Notes under the pieces: model-generated | What the model saw: only the letters and a program-made list of their open reading frames with translations | What the model was told of the DNA's origin: nothing | Databases searched by the model: none | Part shown: positions 6,925 to 15,572 of the stretch, piece by piece | Layout: the number at the start of each line of letters is the position of its first letter | How positions within the stretch are numbered: position 1 is the stretch's first letter | Assembly: GCA_019136655.1 (NCBI GenBank) | Contig: JAGVTU010000011.1 | Span: forward strand, 1-35,287 | Direction of reading: 5' to 3' | Length of the DNA: 35,287 nt | Origin: Bacteroidota bacterium | GTDB taxonomy: Bacteria > Bacteroidota > Bacteroidia > AKYH767-A > OLB10 | Made by a program: the position numbers and the translations under genes

Positions 6925-8964
6925 ATGAGATTAAAAAATTACATAGCCGGGCAATGGGTAGAAGGAACCGGAAAAGGAACGAAGTTGTATAATGCAGTAA
7001 CGGGTGAAGAAGTTGCTGAAGCAGGCAGCGAAGGTTTGGATTTTAAAGCCATGCTGGAGTATGCGCGAACAGTGGGAGGACCTAAACTGAGAGCGATGAC
7101 ATTTCATGAGCGTGCGCGCAAACTGAAAGCACTTGCCGCATACCTGATGAGTAAGAAAGAAATTTTTTATCAACTGTCGGCAGCAACGGGAGCTACACGT
7201 ACCGACTCGTGGATAGACATTGAAGGAGGCATTGGCACACTTTATACCTATGCCAGCAAGGGAAGAAGAGAATTGCCTGACGAAACTTTTCTTGTAGAAG
7301 GAAATATTGAAGGACTCTCCAAAGGAGGAAATTTTATTGGTCAGCATATTTGTGTGCCTCTTGAAGGAGTGGCCATACACATCAATGCATTTAATTTTCC
7401 GTGTTGGGGAATGTTGGAAAAACTTGCTCCAACCATTGTGGCTGGAATGCCTGCCATCATCAAACCTGCAACGGCAACATCATTTCTCACAGAGCTGATG
7501 GTGAGAGAAATTATAGCATCGGGAATATTGCCCGAAGGCGCGCTGCAACTCATTTGCGGAAGTGCAGGCGATATTCTTAACCATGTGAACTGCCAGGATG
7601 TGGTAACATTTACAGGCAGCGCACACACAGGAAGAATGTTGAAACAAACTCCTGCCATCGTGGAGAATTCTGTAAGGTTTACAATGGAAGCAGATTCACT
7701 TAACTGCTGCATATTGGGCGAAGATGCGACACCCGATACGGAAGAGTTTAAACTTTTTATAAAAGAAGTGGCAAGGGAGATGACTGCTAAGACGGGACAG
7801 AAATGTACAGCCATCAGAAGAACAATAGTACCTGAAAAATTATCGGGAGCAGTGGTGGATGCACTGAAAAAACGACTTGCCGATATACGGCTGGGAAATC
7901 CATCGGTAGAAGGTGTGCGCATGGGGCCGCTGGTAAATAAAGCGCAGGTGGTGGATGTAAGCAATAACGTAAAAGCACTGATGAAGGTGTGCGAAGTGGC
8001 TTATGGCGATTTGCAGAATTTTGAAGTAGTGGGCGCCAGCAGAGAGGCAGGAGCATTTATGCCACCTGTGGTGATGTTTTGCAAAAATCCACTCAGCACT
8101 TTAGAGCCACATTCCATAGAACCTTTTGGACCGGTAACTACGGTGATGCCTTACAGGAATTCGGACGAAGCCATTGAATTGGCCAAAATGGGTAAAGGAA
8201 GTTTGGTGGGTTCGCTGTTTACTGCTGATGACAACATTGCGAAAAAAATTATTCTCAACACAGCAAGCTATCACGGACGTATGCTCATAATCAACAGTCA
8301 GAGTGCAGCAGAGAGTACAGGACATGGTTCGCCTATGCCGCAGCTCATACACGGAGGGCCGGGAAGAGCAGGCGGTGGCGAAGAAATGGGTGGCGTGAGA
8401 GGAGTGAAACATTTTATGCAGCGCACAGCATTGCAGGGTTCGCCCACTACGCTAACGCACATCTGCAATACGTTTCTTAAAGGAGCAGCAACGCATGAAG
8501 ACGTGATACATCCTTTCAGAAAATATTTTGAAGAGATACAGATTGGCGATACACTGATTACGCACAGAAGAACCATTACGGAAGCTGATATTGTAAACTT
8601 TGCAGGCATCAGCGGTGATTATTTTTATGCACATACCGATGAAACTGCTCTTGAAGGCTCGGTGTTTGAAAAACGTGTGGCACATGGCTATTTTATTATA
8701 GCTGCAGCAGCAGGACTGTTTGTTGACCCCAAGAAAGGACCCGTGCTTGCCAACTATGGTTTGGATAATCTGCGTTTCACGCAACCTGTGTATGTTGGAG
8801 ATACCATTCAGGTGAGGCTTACATGCAAGACCAAAACTCAGAAGGAAGACAGAGAAGGACAGATTCCACAAGGTGTGGTGGAATGGGATGTGGAAATTAC
8901 CAATCAGCGTGGCGAAACAGTGGCAGTTGAAACCGTTTTGACATTGGTGGCACGAAAAATGTAA
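6925..8964 (+). CDS. paaZ: PaaZ: oxepin-CoA hydrolase / semialdehyde dehydrogenase
   Basis: This 679-residue protein has the same two-domain plan and length as Escherichia coli PaaZ, which hydrolytically opens the oxepin-CoA ring and oxidises the resulting aldehyde in phenylacetate catabolism. Residues 1-520 are an aldehyde dehydrogenase domain: INAFNFPCWG, catalytic Glu255 in FTMEADS, and catalytic Cys294 in TGQKCTAIRR. Residues 535-679 are a MaoC/hotdog hydratase domain with the catalytic Asp565 and His570 in SGDYFYAH and the HGYF motif at 587-590. All expected catalytic residues are present. It is the first gene of a plus-strand run; the SHOCT protein follows 27 bases later. None of the other paa genes (paaABCDE, paaK) lie in this window, so the pathway must be completed elsewhere. 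A role in another CoA-ring or aldehyde pathway is possible but less likely. Confidence 0.93.
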   Translation: MRLKNYIAGQWVEGTGKGTKLYNAVTGEEVAEAGSEGLDFKAMLEYARTVGGPKLRAMTFHERARKLKALAAYLMSKKEIFYQLSAATGATRTDSWIDIEGGIGTLYTYASKGRRELPDETFLVEGNIEGLSKGGNFIGQHICVPLEGVAIHINAFNFPCWGMLEKLAPTIVAGMPAIIKPATATSFLTELMVREIIASGILPEGALQLICGSAGDILNHVNCQDVVTFTGSAHTGRMLKQTPAIVENSVRFTMEADSLNCCILGEDATPDTEEFKLFIKEVAREMTAKTGQKCTAIRRTIVPEKLSGAVVDALKKRLADIRLGNPSVEGVRMGPLVNKAQVVDVSNNVKALMKVCEVAYGDLQNFEVVGASREAGAFMPPVVMFCKNPLSTLEPHSIEPFGPVTTVMPYRNSDEAIELAKMGKGSLVGSLFTADDNIAKKIILNTASYHGRMLIINSQSAAESTGHGSPMPQLIHGGPGRAGGGEEMGGVRGVKHFMQRTALQGSPTTLTHICNTFLKGAATHEDVIHPFRKYFEEIQIGDTLITHRRTITEADIVNFAGISGDYFYAHTDETALEGSVFEKRVAHGYFIIAAAAGLFVDPKKGPVLANYGLDNLRFTQPVYVGDTIQVRLTCKTKTQKEDREGQIPQGVVEWDVEITNQRGETVAVETVLTLVARKM

Positions 8965-8991
8965 GGTTTTGAGAAAAAAGACTGAAAACAG

Positions 8992-9858
8992 ATGAAGACA
9001 GTTAGAATACTTTTGGCAATGGTGCTGATGAGTTGTGCGGCAATGGCTCAGAGCGATTACAACAATTTTGTTGTGGAAAGGAAGAACATTCAGAAGCAGA
9101 TGGAAGACATGCTGAAGTCGGACAAGGCGTTTAAAAACAAAAATGCTACTGCTGAATTTCAGGCACTGGTAAGAAGGCTGCTGGAGTTGGATGATAAAAT
9201 TATTCTCTCGGCCAATTATACCGTGAATGAGCTGCAGAAAGATAATGTTGAATTGCAGAAGAAAGCCAATGTGCAGCCCAAAACAATTATTAAAACCATA
9301 CCCGGGAAAAGCAGTGTGCTGACAAACGACTCAGTGTATGATGCGCTGTTTATTGCACAAAACAAAGTAGGAAATCTGTCGGAGGCAATGAAAGCCAAGG
9401 ACGAAGCATTTATGACCTTGCTGAATAAATCCGACAGCCTTATTTCGGCCAATAAAAATATGCAGGCGCGCTTCAATGCTCTTGCTGCAGATAATAAAGC
9501 ACTTGAAGAGAAAAATATTGTGCTGATTATTTTCAACTCATTGGTGGCATTAGGGCTTATACTCGCGCTCTTCTTTTTGCTGCGCAAGCCTGTTGCCAAA
9601 AAAATGTTGTTGAACACACCTGCACCCAAACAGGAAAATCCTGTGCCCAATACGACAGTGGCAGAGACTGTAAGAAAACAGCCGGAAACAAAGCCTGAAC
9701 CGGTGATAAAAGTTTCGCCCGAAGGGATACTGGCAGCTTCGCACGATGCACTCGATTTCAAACTCGATCAGATAGAAAAATTAGCCCGCCTGAAGGAGAA
9801 AGGTTACCTTACTGACGAAGAGTTTGTTGTCCAGAAAAAACAGATTCTGGGCAGTTAA
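8992..9858 (+). CDS. Membrane-anchored coiled-coil protein with C-terminal SHOCT domain
   Basis: This 288-residue protein starts with a signal peptide (MKTVRILLAMVLMSC, AMAQ near residue 20). The preceding Cys could suggest a lipoprotein, but the lipobox is poor. Residues 25-175 are charged and helical with coiled-coil character. A membrane segment follows at about 178-197 (VLIIFNSLVALGLILALFFL), then a basic stop-transfer sequence and a Pro/Lys/Glu-rich linker. The last 34 or so residues match a SHOCT domain: LDQIEKLARLKEKGYLTDEEF then a Lys-rich end. SHOCT domains are short C-terminal modules thought to mediate oligomerisation or binding. A probable terminator follows (9894-9917). The specific function is unknown, and its place between two catabolic genes may be incidental. 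Confidence 0.75.
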   Translation: MKTVRILLAMVLMSCAAMAQSDYNNFVVERKNIQKQMEDMLKSDKAFKNKNATAEFQALVRRLLELDDKIILSANYTVNELQKDNVELQKKANVQPKTIIKTIPGKSSVLTNDSVYDALFIAQNKVGNLSEAMKAKDEAFMTLLNKSDSLISANKNMQARFNALAADNKALEEKNIVLIIFNSLVALGLILALFFLLRKPVAKKMLLNTPAPKQENPVPNTTVAETVRKQPETKPEPVIKVSPEGILAASHDALDFKLDQIEKLARLKEKGYLTDEEFVVQKKQILGS

Positions 9859-9872
9859 TCCCCCTGCTTTTT

Positions 9873-9880
9873 TATATTTG
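9873..9880 (+). promoter_or_regulatory. Candidate -7 promoter element upstream of enoyl-CoA hydratase
   Basis: TATATTTG is an exact match to TAnnTTTG, a form common in Bacteroidota promoters. It lies 73 bases upstream of the hydratase ATG and just before a terminator-like hairpin, so transcripts would start at about 9887 and carry the hairpin at the 5' end. No convincing -33 TTG is seen. Confidence 0.4.
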
Positions 9881-9893
9881 CATTTCTTATTTT

Positions 9894-9917
9894 CAGACAG
9901 TGAAGCTGTCTGTTTTT
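9894..9917 (+). terminator. Intrinsic terminator after the SHOCT gene
   Basis: CAGACAG (9894-9900), a 5-base loop TGAAG, CTGTCTG (9906-9912), then TTTTT. A perfect 7-base-pair stem plus T-tract fits a rho-independent terminator for the SHOCT gene. Confidence 0.75.
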
Positions 9918-9952
9918 AAAGGATTGTTTTATTAGCAAAACGAAAAAAGAAA

Positions 9953-10714
9953 ATGCAGGGTACTGTTGAAACAAAGATTAACGGAGGAATTGCCGAAATA
10001 GAATTTTTTCATCCGCAGAGCAACTCATTGCCTGGCGATGTGCTGCACACGCTGGCTGCCGCTATTGAAGATGCGGGAAAAAATCAGGAAGTGAAAGTAA
10101 TTGTATTGAAAAGCAAAGGCGAAAAAGCATTTTGTGCAGGAGCTTCTTTTGATGAGCTGATCAGCATAGGAGATATGCAAACAGGAAAAAAGTTTTTCTC
10201 AGGATTTGCAATGGTCATCAATGCCATGCGCAAAGCACCCAAGTTTGTGATTGCACGTGTGCAGGGCAAAGCTGTTGGAGGAGGAGTAGGACTTGCCTGC
10301 GCTGCTGATTACACCATAGCACATGAGTCGGCATCGGTGAAGCTCAGCGAACTTGCAGTGGGAATTGGCCCTTTTGTGGTGGGTCCTGCTGTTGAAAGAA
10401 AAATAGGAACGGGAGCCTTCACACAGTTAACGGTTAATGCCACTGAATGGCAGTCGGCACAATGGGCAGAGCAGAAAGGAATGTATGCTTCGGTGCATGC
10501 TTCATCTGAAGAACTGGATGCAGCAGTGCAAACACTTGCCACACGACTTGCTGCCAGCAACCCTGAAGCAATGAAATTGCTGAAACAGATATTCTGGCAG
10601 GGAACAGATCACTGGGATACGCTGCTGAGTGAACGCGCTCAGATGAGCGGAACACTGGTATTGTCAGAATTTACAAGAAACGCTATTGAGAAATTTAAAG
10701 CGAAAGCAAAATAA
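9953..10714 (+). CDS. Enoyl-CoA hydratase/isomerase family protein
   Basis: This 253-residue protein is a single crotonase-fold domain of normal length. The oxyanion-hole motifs are present: FCAGASFDEL at about residues 61-70, where Ser replaces the more usual Asp, and GKAVGGGVGLACAADY at about 105-120. LSELAVGIGP holds the conserved Glu in the catalytic loop. Family members hydrate or isomerise enoyl-CoA thioesters; with paaZ nearby it may act in phenylacetate or fatty-acid breakdown (PaaF/PaaG-like), but the sequence does not decide between these. It follows a terminator and has its own candidate promoter. The E1 fusion gene starts 15 bases downstream, so the two are likely co-transcribed. 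Confidence 0.85.
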   Translation: MQGTVETKINGGIAEIEFFHPQSNSLPGDVLHTLAAAIEDAGKNQEVKVIVLKSKGEKAFCAGASFDELISIGDMQTGKKFFSGFAMVINAMRKAPKFVIARVQGKAVGGGVGLACAADYTIAHESASVKLSELAVGIGPFVVGPAVERKIGTGAFTQLTVNATEWQSAQWAEQKGMYASVHASSEELDAAVQTLATRLAASNPEAMKLLKQIFWQGTDHWDTLLSERAQMSGTLVLSEFTRNAIEKFKAKAK

Positions 10715-10729
10715 CAAAGTGCCAAATCA

Positions 10730-12808
10730 ATGCTTGCAGAAAAAAAATTAGAAACAACACCTATAGACACCGCTACAGTTTTAAAAGCTTACAAACTGAT
10801 GTGCACTGCGCGTGCCATGAGTGATATTTACGAAGAGAATGCTCAGGTTACTGCCAAGTATGTGCATGCCTGCTCCAGAGGACATGAAGCTGTGCAGGTG
10901 GCATTGGGCCTTCAGCTTAAACCACAGGATTATCTTTCGGCATATTATCGTGACGACAGTATTTTACTTTCCATCGGCATGACACCTTTTGAGCTGATGT
11001 TGCAGCTGATGGCAAAACGTGATGATCCGTTTTCGGGAGGACGAACTTACTATTCACATCCAAGTCTTAAGCGTGATGATATGCCCAAAATTCCGCATCA
11101 GAGCAGCGCTACAGGTATGCAGGCAATTCCTGCAACGGGTGTTGCAATGGGAATGCAATATCTCGAAAAACAAAATTTAGCGCAATACGAAGAAGGCGAA
11201 TATCCCGTTACCGTTTGTTCGTTGGGTGATGCAAGCATTACCGAAGGCGAAGTGGCAGAAGCTTTTCAGATGGCTGTATTGAAAAAATTTCCTGTGTTGT
11301 ATTTTGTTCAGGACAATGAATGGGATATTTCTGCCAATGCACCCGAGTTCAGAACAGGCAATGCAGTTGAATATGCCAAAGGATTTAAAGGACTTGAAAC
11401 AAGAAGCATTGACGGAACAGATTTTTTCAGGTCGTACAATACCATTAAAGAAGTTCTTGATTTAATCCGAAAGGAAAGACGGCCATTTCTGATTCATGCT
11501 ACTGTTCCTTTACTTGGGCATCACACATCAGGTGTGAGGCGCGAATGGTATCGCCATGATCTGGAAGAAGCAAAAAAGAATGATCCGTTACCAAAAATTT
11601 TTCAGCAGCTTACTGAAGCAGGATTTACTTCTGACGAATTGAACAACATTCAGGAAGAAGCCAAAGCACTTGTTGCTGCAGATTACAAACGTGCATTAAA
11701 AGCCGAAGATCCAAGACCTGAAGATTTGTTTACGCACGATTATGCACCCACACCGGTTACAGAAGAGAAAGGTGAGAGAGAACCTGCAGGCAAGGAGCCT
11801 ACCGTGATGGTGGACTGTGCACTGTTTGCAGTGAAGGAGTTGTTGCAGAAACATCCCGAGTGTTTGTTTTACGGGCAGGATGTAGGCGCACGTCTTGGAG
11901 GTGTATTTCGCGAAGCAGCTACGCTTGCAAAAACTTTTGGCGATGACAGAGTTTTCAATACACCCATACAGGAAGCATTTATCATTGGTTCAACTGTAGG
12001 GCTGAGTGCTGTAGGATGTAAGCCAATTGTGGAAGTACAGTTTGCTGATTACATCTGGCCGGGACTGAATCAGCTGTTCACCGAAGTGAGCCGCTCCTGT
12101 TATCTGAGCAATGGCAAGTGGCCTGTGTCCTGTGTTATTCGTGTGCCTATTGGTGCCTATGGCAGCGGTGGGCCTTATCACTCATCAAGTGTAGAGTCGG
12201 TAGTGCTGAATATAAGAGGAGTGAAGGTGGCATATCCATCAACGGGAGCTGATCTGAAAGGATTACTCAAGTCAGCTTATTACGATCCTAATCCGGTGGT
12301 AATATTTGAACATAAAGGACTTTACTGGAGTAAAATAAAAGGAACTGAAGAAGCACGCACCATCGAACCTGATGAGGACTACATCATTCCATTTGGTAAA
12401 GCGCGTGTGGCTCTCGCTGCAGAAAGCTCTGATGATTATTCCACACTGGGAGTAATCACTTATGGAATGGGCGTGTACTGGGCAAAGAATGCAGCTAAAC
12501 AATTTCCGGGAAGAGTAGAAGTGATAGACCTGCGCACACTGAATCCTGTTGACGAAGAAACTATTTTCCGCACAGCAGAAAAGCATCACCGCTGTTTGGT
12601 GCTTACCGAAGAGTCGCTGAGAAATTCTTTTGCGGAAGCTTTGGCAGGACGCATACAACAAAATTGTTTCCGCACGCTGGATGCACCTGTGGTGGCAATG
12701 GGTTCTGAAAATATGCCTGCCATACCACTCAATTCTACTCTGGAGTTTACCATGATTCCTAATGCTGATAAGGTGGCTGCACAGATGAAATATTTACTCG
12801 AATACTGA
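10730..12808 (+). CDS. Fused E1 alpha/beta 2-oxoacid dehydrogenase
   Basis: This 692-residue protein joins E1 alpha and E1 beta, usually separate subunits. The alpha half (about 1-340) has the thiamine-diphosphate motif: Gly166-Asp167 in CSLGDASITEGE, closing with DNEWDIS about 30 residues later. It also has the substrate-side SSATGMQAIPATG and a YRHDLEEAKKNDP segment at about 274-286. The beta half starts at about 365 (EPTVMVDCALFAVKELL) and contains GQDVG, NTPIQEAFIIGSTVG with the conserved Glu, and PYHSSSVES. The enzyme should decarboxylate a branched-chain 2-oxoacid or pyruvate and pass the acyl group to a lipoyl E2. No E2 or E3 gene is in the window, so substrate is uncertain. Fused E1 proteins of this size are widespread in Bacteroidota. 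The next gene starts four bases after the stop. Confidence 0.87.
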   Translation: MLAEKKLETTPIDTATVLKAYKLMCTARAMSDIYEENAQVTAKYVHACSRGHEAVQVALGLQLKPQDYLSAYYRDDSILLSIGMTPFELMLQLMAKRDDPFSGGRTYYSHPSLKRDDMPKIPHQSSATGMQAIPATGVAMGMQYLEKQNLAQYEEGEYPVTVCSLGDASITEGEVAEAFQMAVLKKFPVLYFVQDNEWDISANAPEFRTGNAVEYAKGFKGLETRSIDGTDFFRSYNTIKEVLDLIRKERRPFLIHATVPLLGHHTSGVRREWYRHDLEEAKKNDPLPKIFQQLTEAGFTSDELNNIQEEAKALVAADYKRALKAEDPRPEDLFTHDYAPTPVTEEKGEREPAGKEPTVMVDCALFAVKELLQKHPECLFYGQDVGARLGGVFREAATLAKTFGDDRVFNTPIQEAFIIGSTVGLSAVGCKPIVEVQFADYIWPGLNQLFTEVSRSCYLSNGKWPVSCVIRVPIGAYGSGGPYHSSSVESVVLNIRGVKVAYPSTGADLKGLLKSAYYDPNPVVIFEHKGLYWSKIKGTEEARTIEPDEDYIIPFGKARVALAAESSDDYSTLGVITYGMGVYWAKNAAKQFPGRVEVIDLRTLNPVDEETIFRTAEKHHRCLVLTEESLRNSFAEALAGRIQQNCFRTLDAPVVAMGSENMPAIPLNSTLEFTMIPNADKVAAQMKYLLEY

Positions 12809-12812
12809 GAAA

Positions 12813-14531
12813 ATGAAATATCATTTTTCCGTTTCCAATCCGGCTGAACGTTTCGTTGACATAACACTTACCCTCGAAACAAAATCGCAAATGCAACTCG
12901 ATCTGAAGTTGCCTGTGTGGAGACCCGGACGTTACGAAGAAGGAAATTTTGCTAAGAACATCAGAAGATTCAGTGTTGTAAATTCAAAAGGAGAACCTCT
13001 TTCTTTTCAGAAAATATCAAAAAGTGTCTGGAGGATTTTTACAAATGAAAAAGACACTCATATAACAGTTAAATATCAGTATTACGCCAACAGACTGGAT
13101 GCAGGTTCATGTTATGTTGATGACAGACAGCTTTACATCAATCCCATTCACTGTTGTTTTTATACCGATGCGCTGAGGAATGAAAAATGTATGGTGGAGT
13201 TGGATGTTCCTTTTACAGAGGTGGCCACATCATTAAAGCGTACAGAGAAAAGAAAATTTGAAGCTGAAAATTTTGATGAACTGGTTGACAGTCCTTTCAT
13301 TGCAAGCAGTCAGTTACAGCATCACAGCTATACCGTATCAGAAACATTGTTTCATATCTGGATTGAAGGAGATTATTTTCCTGAGCAGAATAAAATTGTA
13401 AACGATTTTATTGCTTTCACAAAAATACAGTTGGAGATGATGCAGACATTTCCTTTCAGTGAATATCATTTTCTGATTCAGGCAGTGCCTCACACTTTTT
13501 ATCATGGAGTGGAGCATCTTAAATCAACTGTGATAGTGATTGGGCCTTCTTCAGGATTGCATAAACGTGAATTGTACAATGAGCTGATGGGAGTTTCGTC
13601 ACATGAGTTGTTTCATGCATGGAATGTCAAAACCATTCGCCCTGTGGAAATGCAGCCTTACAACTACGATGGTGAAAATTATTCTCCCTCTGGGTTTGTG
13701 TATGAAGGTGCAACCACATATTATGGTGATTTATTTTTGTTTCGTTGCAAATATTTCAGCGAAGAAGAATATTTCAATGAACTCAATTTCCGAATCAACA
13801 AACATCTTTCCAATGAAGGAAGATTTAATTACTCAGTAGCTGAATCATCTTTCGATACGTGGCTTGATGGTTATGTGCCGGGAGTACTCGGACGAAAAAC
13901 TTCCATATATGACGAAGGTTGCCTGATTACATGGATGCTCGATTTTCTGATCAGAAAATATTCAGGTAACAAAAAATCAATTGATGATGTTTTCAGGATT
14001 CTTTATAACGATTTCGGAAAAAAGGGCAGAGGATATACTGCAGAAGAATATAGGCAGGTTGCCGAGCAATGTGCAGGCAGATCACTGGAAACATTTTTTA
14101 CTGAAATAGTTTTCAAAGCGGTGAGCTATCAGTCAATGCTGGAACAGGTAATGGAATTTGCAGGATTGGAGTTGGAAGAACAGGCATCTTCAAAACGATG
14201 TGAGAGAGATTTTGGAATCAGGCTGGATGAATCAGGCAACACTGCAGTTGTTGCAGCAGTGGCATCAGATGCTCCTGCAATTTCAGCAATATCTGTTGGA
14301 GATGAACTGTTAGCAGTGAACGGACATAAAGCAGATAAAAGAGTTCATGATTTGTTTGAACAGTTCAGCAACGAAGACCAACTGGAAGTAACAGTGTTTT
14401 CGCAACTCAGACTAAAAACTGTTTTGCTGAAAAAAGGAAATAAAAAATATTTTTCGAGTTGGAAACTCAGAAACATGAAATCAAAAACAGCTGAACAGGA
14501 ATTGTTCTATAAAAGCTGGTCAATGCAATAA
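12813..14531 (+). CDS. M61 family metallopeptidase with PDZ domain
   Basis: This 572-residue protein matches the M61 (glycyl aminopeptidase-like) family. Residues 1-160 form the beta-rich N-terminal domain (LKLPVWRPGRYEEGNF). The zinc site is HELFH at 264-268 in SSHELFHAWNVKTIRP, the family's HExxHxWxxK form, with Glu298 in VYEGATTYYGD as the likely third ligand. A PDZ-like domain lies at about 475-555 (SDAPAISAISVGDELLAVNG). No signal peptide is visible, so it is probably cytoplasmic, as are several Bacteroidota members. It starts four bases after the E1 gene, implying co-transcription. Its stop codon directly abuts the stop of the convergent Smr gene with no spacer. The physiological substrate is unknown. 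Confidence 0.87.
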   Translation: MKYHFSVSNPAERFVDITLTLETKSQMQLDLKLPVWRPGRYEEGNFAKNIRRFSVVNSKGEPLSFQKISKSVWRIFTNEKDTHITVKYQYYANRLDAGSCYVDDRQLYINPIHCCFYTDALRNEKCMVELDVPFTEVATSLKRTEKRKFEAENFDELVDSPFIASSQLQHHSYTVSETLFHIWIEGDYFPEQNKIVNDFIAFTKIQLEMMQTFPFSEYHFLIQAVPHTFYHGVEHLKSTVIVIGPSSGLHKRELYNELMGVSSHELFHAWNVKTIRPVEMQPYNYDGENYSPSGFVYEGATTYYGDLFLFRCKYFSEEEYFNELNFRINKHLSNEGRFNYSVAESSFDTWLDGYVPGVLGRKTSIYDEGCLITWMLDFLIRKYSGNKKSIDDVFRILYNDFGKKGRGYTAEEYRQVAEQCAGRSLETFFTEIVFKAVSYQSMLEQVMEFAGLELEEQASSKRCERDFGIRLDESGNTAVVAAVASDAPAISAISVGDELLAVNGHKADKRVHDLFEQFSNEDQLEVTVFSQLRLKTVLLKKGNKKYFSSWKLRNMKSKTAEQELFYKSWSMQ

Positions 14532-15515
14532 TCAGAAAAGAACTTCTGTGGCACCACCGCCATAACGGGCGTAATCAGCTTCCTGAATTTTAATATTGCT
14601 GTAATGTGATAATTCCTTCAGCACTTCGTTTCTCAAAACTCCTTCGCCTTTACCATGGATAAAAACAATTTTTTTGAAATGGTTTACAATGGCATAATCC
14701 ATTTCTTTTCTTACCACCGACTTCTGCAATTCTAACATTTCAGCATTGGTCATGGTGCGATGTTCTTTGGTCAGTTTATCAATATGCAAATCCACTTCTT
14801 TGCTGTTGAGCAATACAGCACCTGTGCCAGTTGATTTTTGTGTTTTTACTTTTTGAGCAGAGGTATTCGGTTTTTTCTCTGACTGAAATTTCTTACTTAA
14901 CTGTTTCAACTCTTCATCGTCAGCCTGATTGAAATTTAGGAGCGAAGCAACAGCAGCGAAGTCAGGAAAATTCTTATTGGCATTAGCCAAATCAGGAAGC
15001 AACACTGAAACTTCTTTTTGAAAAGGATGATGGATGCTGTTGCCTCCTGAAATGAGCAACTGAATATGGAAAGAAGAAATATCAGTAAGATCGGGTCTGT
15101 TGATGGTAAGTACGTTCACGGCATTGTGTGGCGCCAAAGTTCCTGAAGCAACTTTGTTCCATTCAGCTTCTTTTTTTGAATGAATAAGATAGAGCAATTC
15201 GTAATCGGTTCCGTTTACCAGATAATAGCCAATATAGCCGGTTAACGTTTTATGTTTTTCGGCAGGAATAGCAACAAAACAAATTTCGTTGGTTGAAAGA
15301 TTAAATTCTTTTGGATGAGAAGTAACTGGAACAGGTTCTTCAGTTGCAGCAGTTTTTTCACTCATAAAAACTTCTGTTACCACCAACTCTTTTGCACGTG
15401 CATCAATGATAAAATTATCTTCAATCTCAACAGCAACCATACCATCAGCCTTGATGGCTTTGATGATACCATTCATCTTGTCATTAATAAAACTTACCTT
15501 ATCACCAACTTTCAT
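14532..15515 (-). CDS. DUF2027 and Smr domain protein
   Basis: I choose the ATG at 15515 (327 residues, starting MKVGDKVSFINDKMNG). A GTG seven codons upstream would lie inside the terminator stem at 15529-15556. The N-terminal part is a small beta-barrel-like domain (GDKVSFINDKMNGIIKAI) of the DUF2027 type, followed by a beta-rich middle. Residues from about 245 form an Smr domain: VDLHIDKL, the HGKGEGVLR loop and the terminal GGATEVLF. Smr domains act as endonucleases on branched DNA or structured RNA; DUF2027-Smr proteins are common in Bacteroidota and lack the MutS ATPase. Its mRNA would begin just after a strong terminator, so expression needs readthrough or a promoter inside the upstream gene. 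Confidence 0.85.
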   Translation of the reverse strand: MKVGDKVSFINDKMNGIIKAIKADGMVAVEIEDNFIIDARAKELVVTEVFMSEKTAATEEPVPVTSHPKEFNLSTNEICFVAIPAEKHKTLTGYIGYYLVNGTDYELLYLIHSKKEAEWNKVASGTLAPHNAVNVLTINRPDLTDISSFHIQLLISGGNSIHHPFQKEVSVLLPDLANANKNFPDFAAVASLLNFNQADDEELKQLSKKFQSEKKPNTSAQKVKTQKSTGTGAVLLNSKEVDLHIDKLTKEHRTMTNAEMLELQKSVVRKEMDYAIVNHFKKIVFIHGKGEGVLRNEVLKELSHYSNIKIQEADYARYGGGATEVLF

Positions 15516-15521
15516 TTTCTC

Positions 15522-15556
15522 AAAATAAAAAAGCACACCCCTGAAGATGTGCTTTT
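15522..15556 (-). terminator. Intrinsic terminator between two minus-strand genes
   Basis: The minus strand reads AAAAGCACA (15556-15548), a 10-base loop, TGTGCTTTT (15537-15529), then further T and ATTTT. The 9-base-pair stem with a T-tract is a textbook terminator for the upstream 16205-15573 gene. The tail ends seven bases before the Smr ATG. Confidence 0.8.
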
Positions 15557-15572
15557 GTCAGAATTCAATCAA

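Noticed and set aside
7341..7964. 207-codon minus-strand ORF inside paaZ
   Set aside because: PaaZ on the plus strand has every catalytic residue; the antisense frame is a shadow.
15516..15536. GTG start adding seven residues to the Smr protein
   Set aside because: The GTG lies in the terminator stem, and the following MKVGDKVSF is the normal family start.
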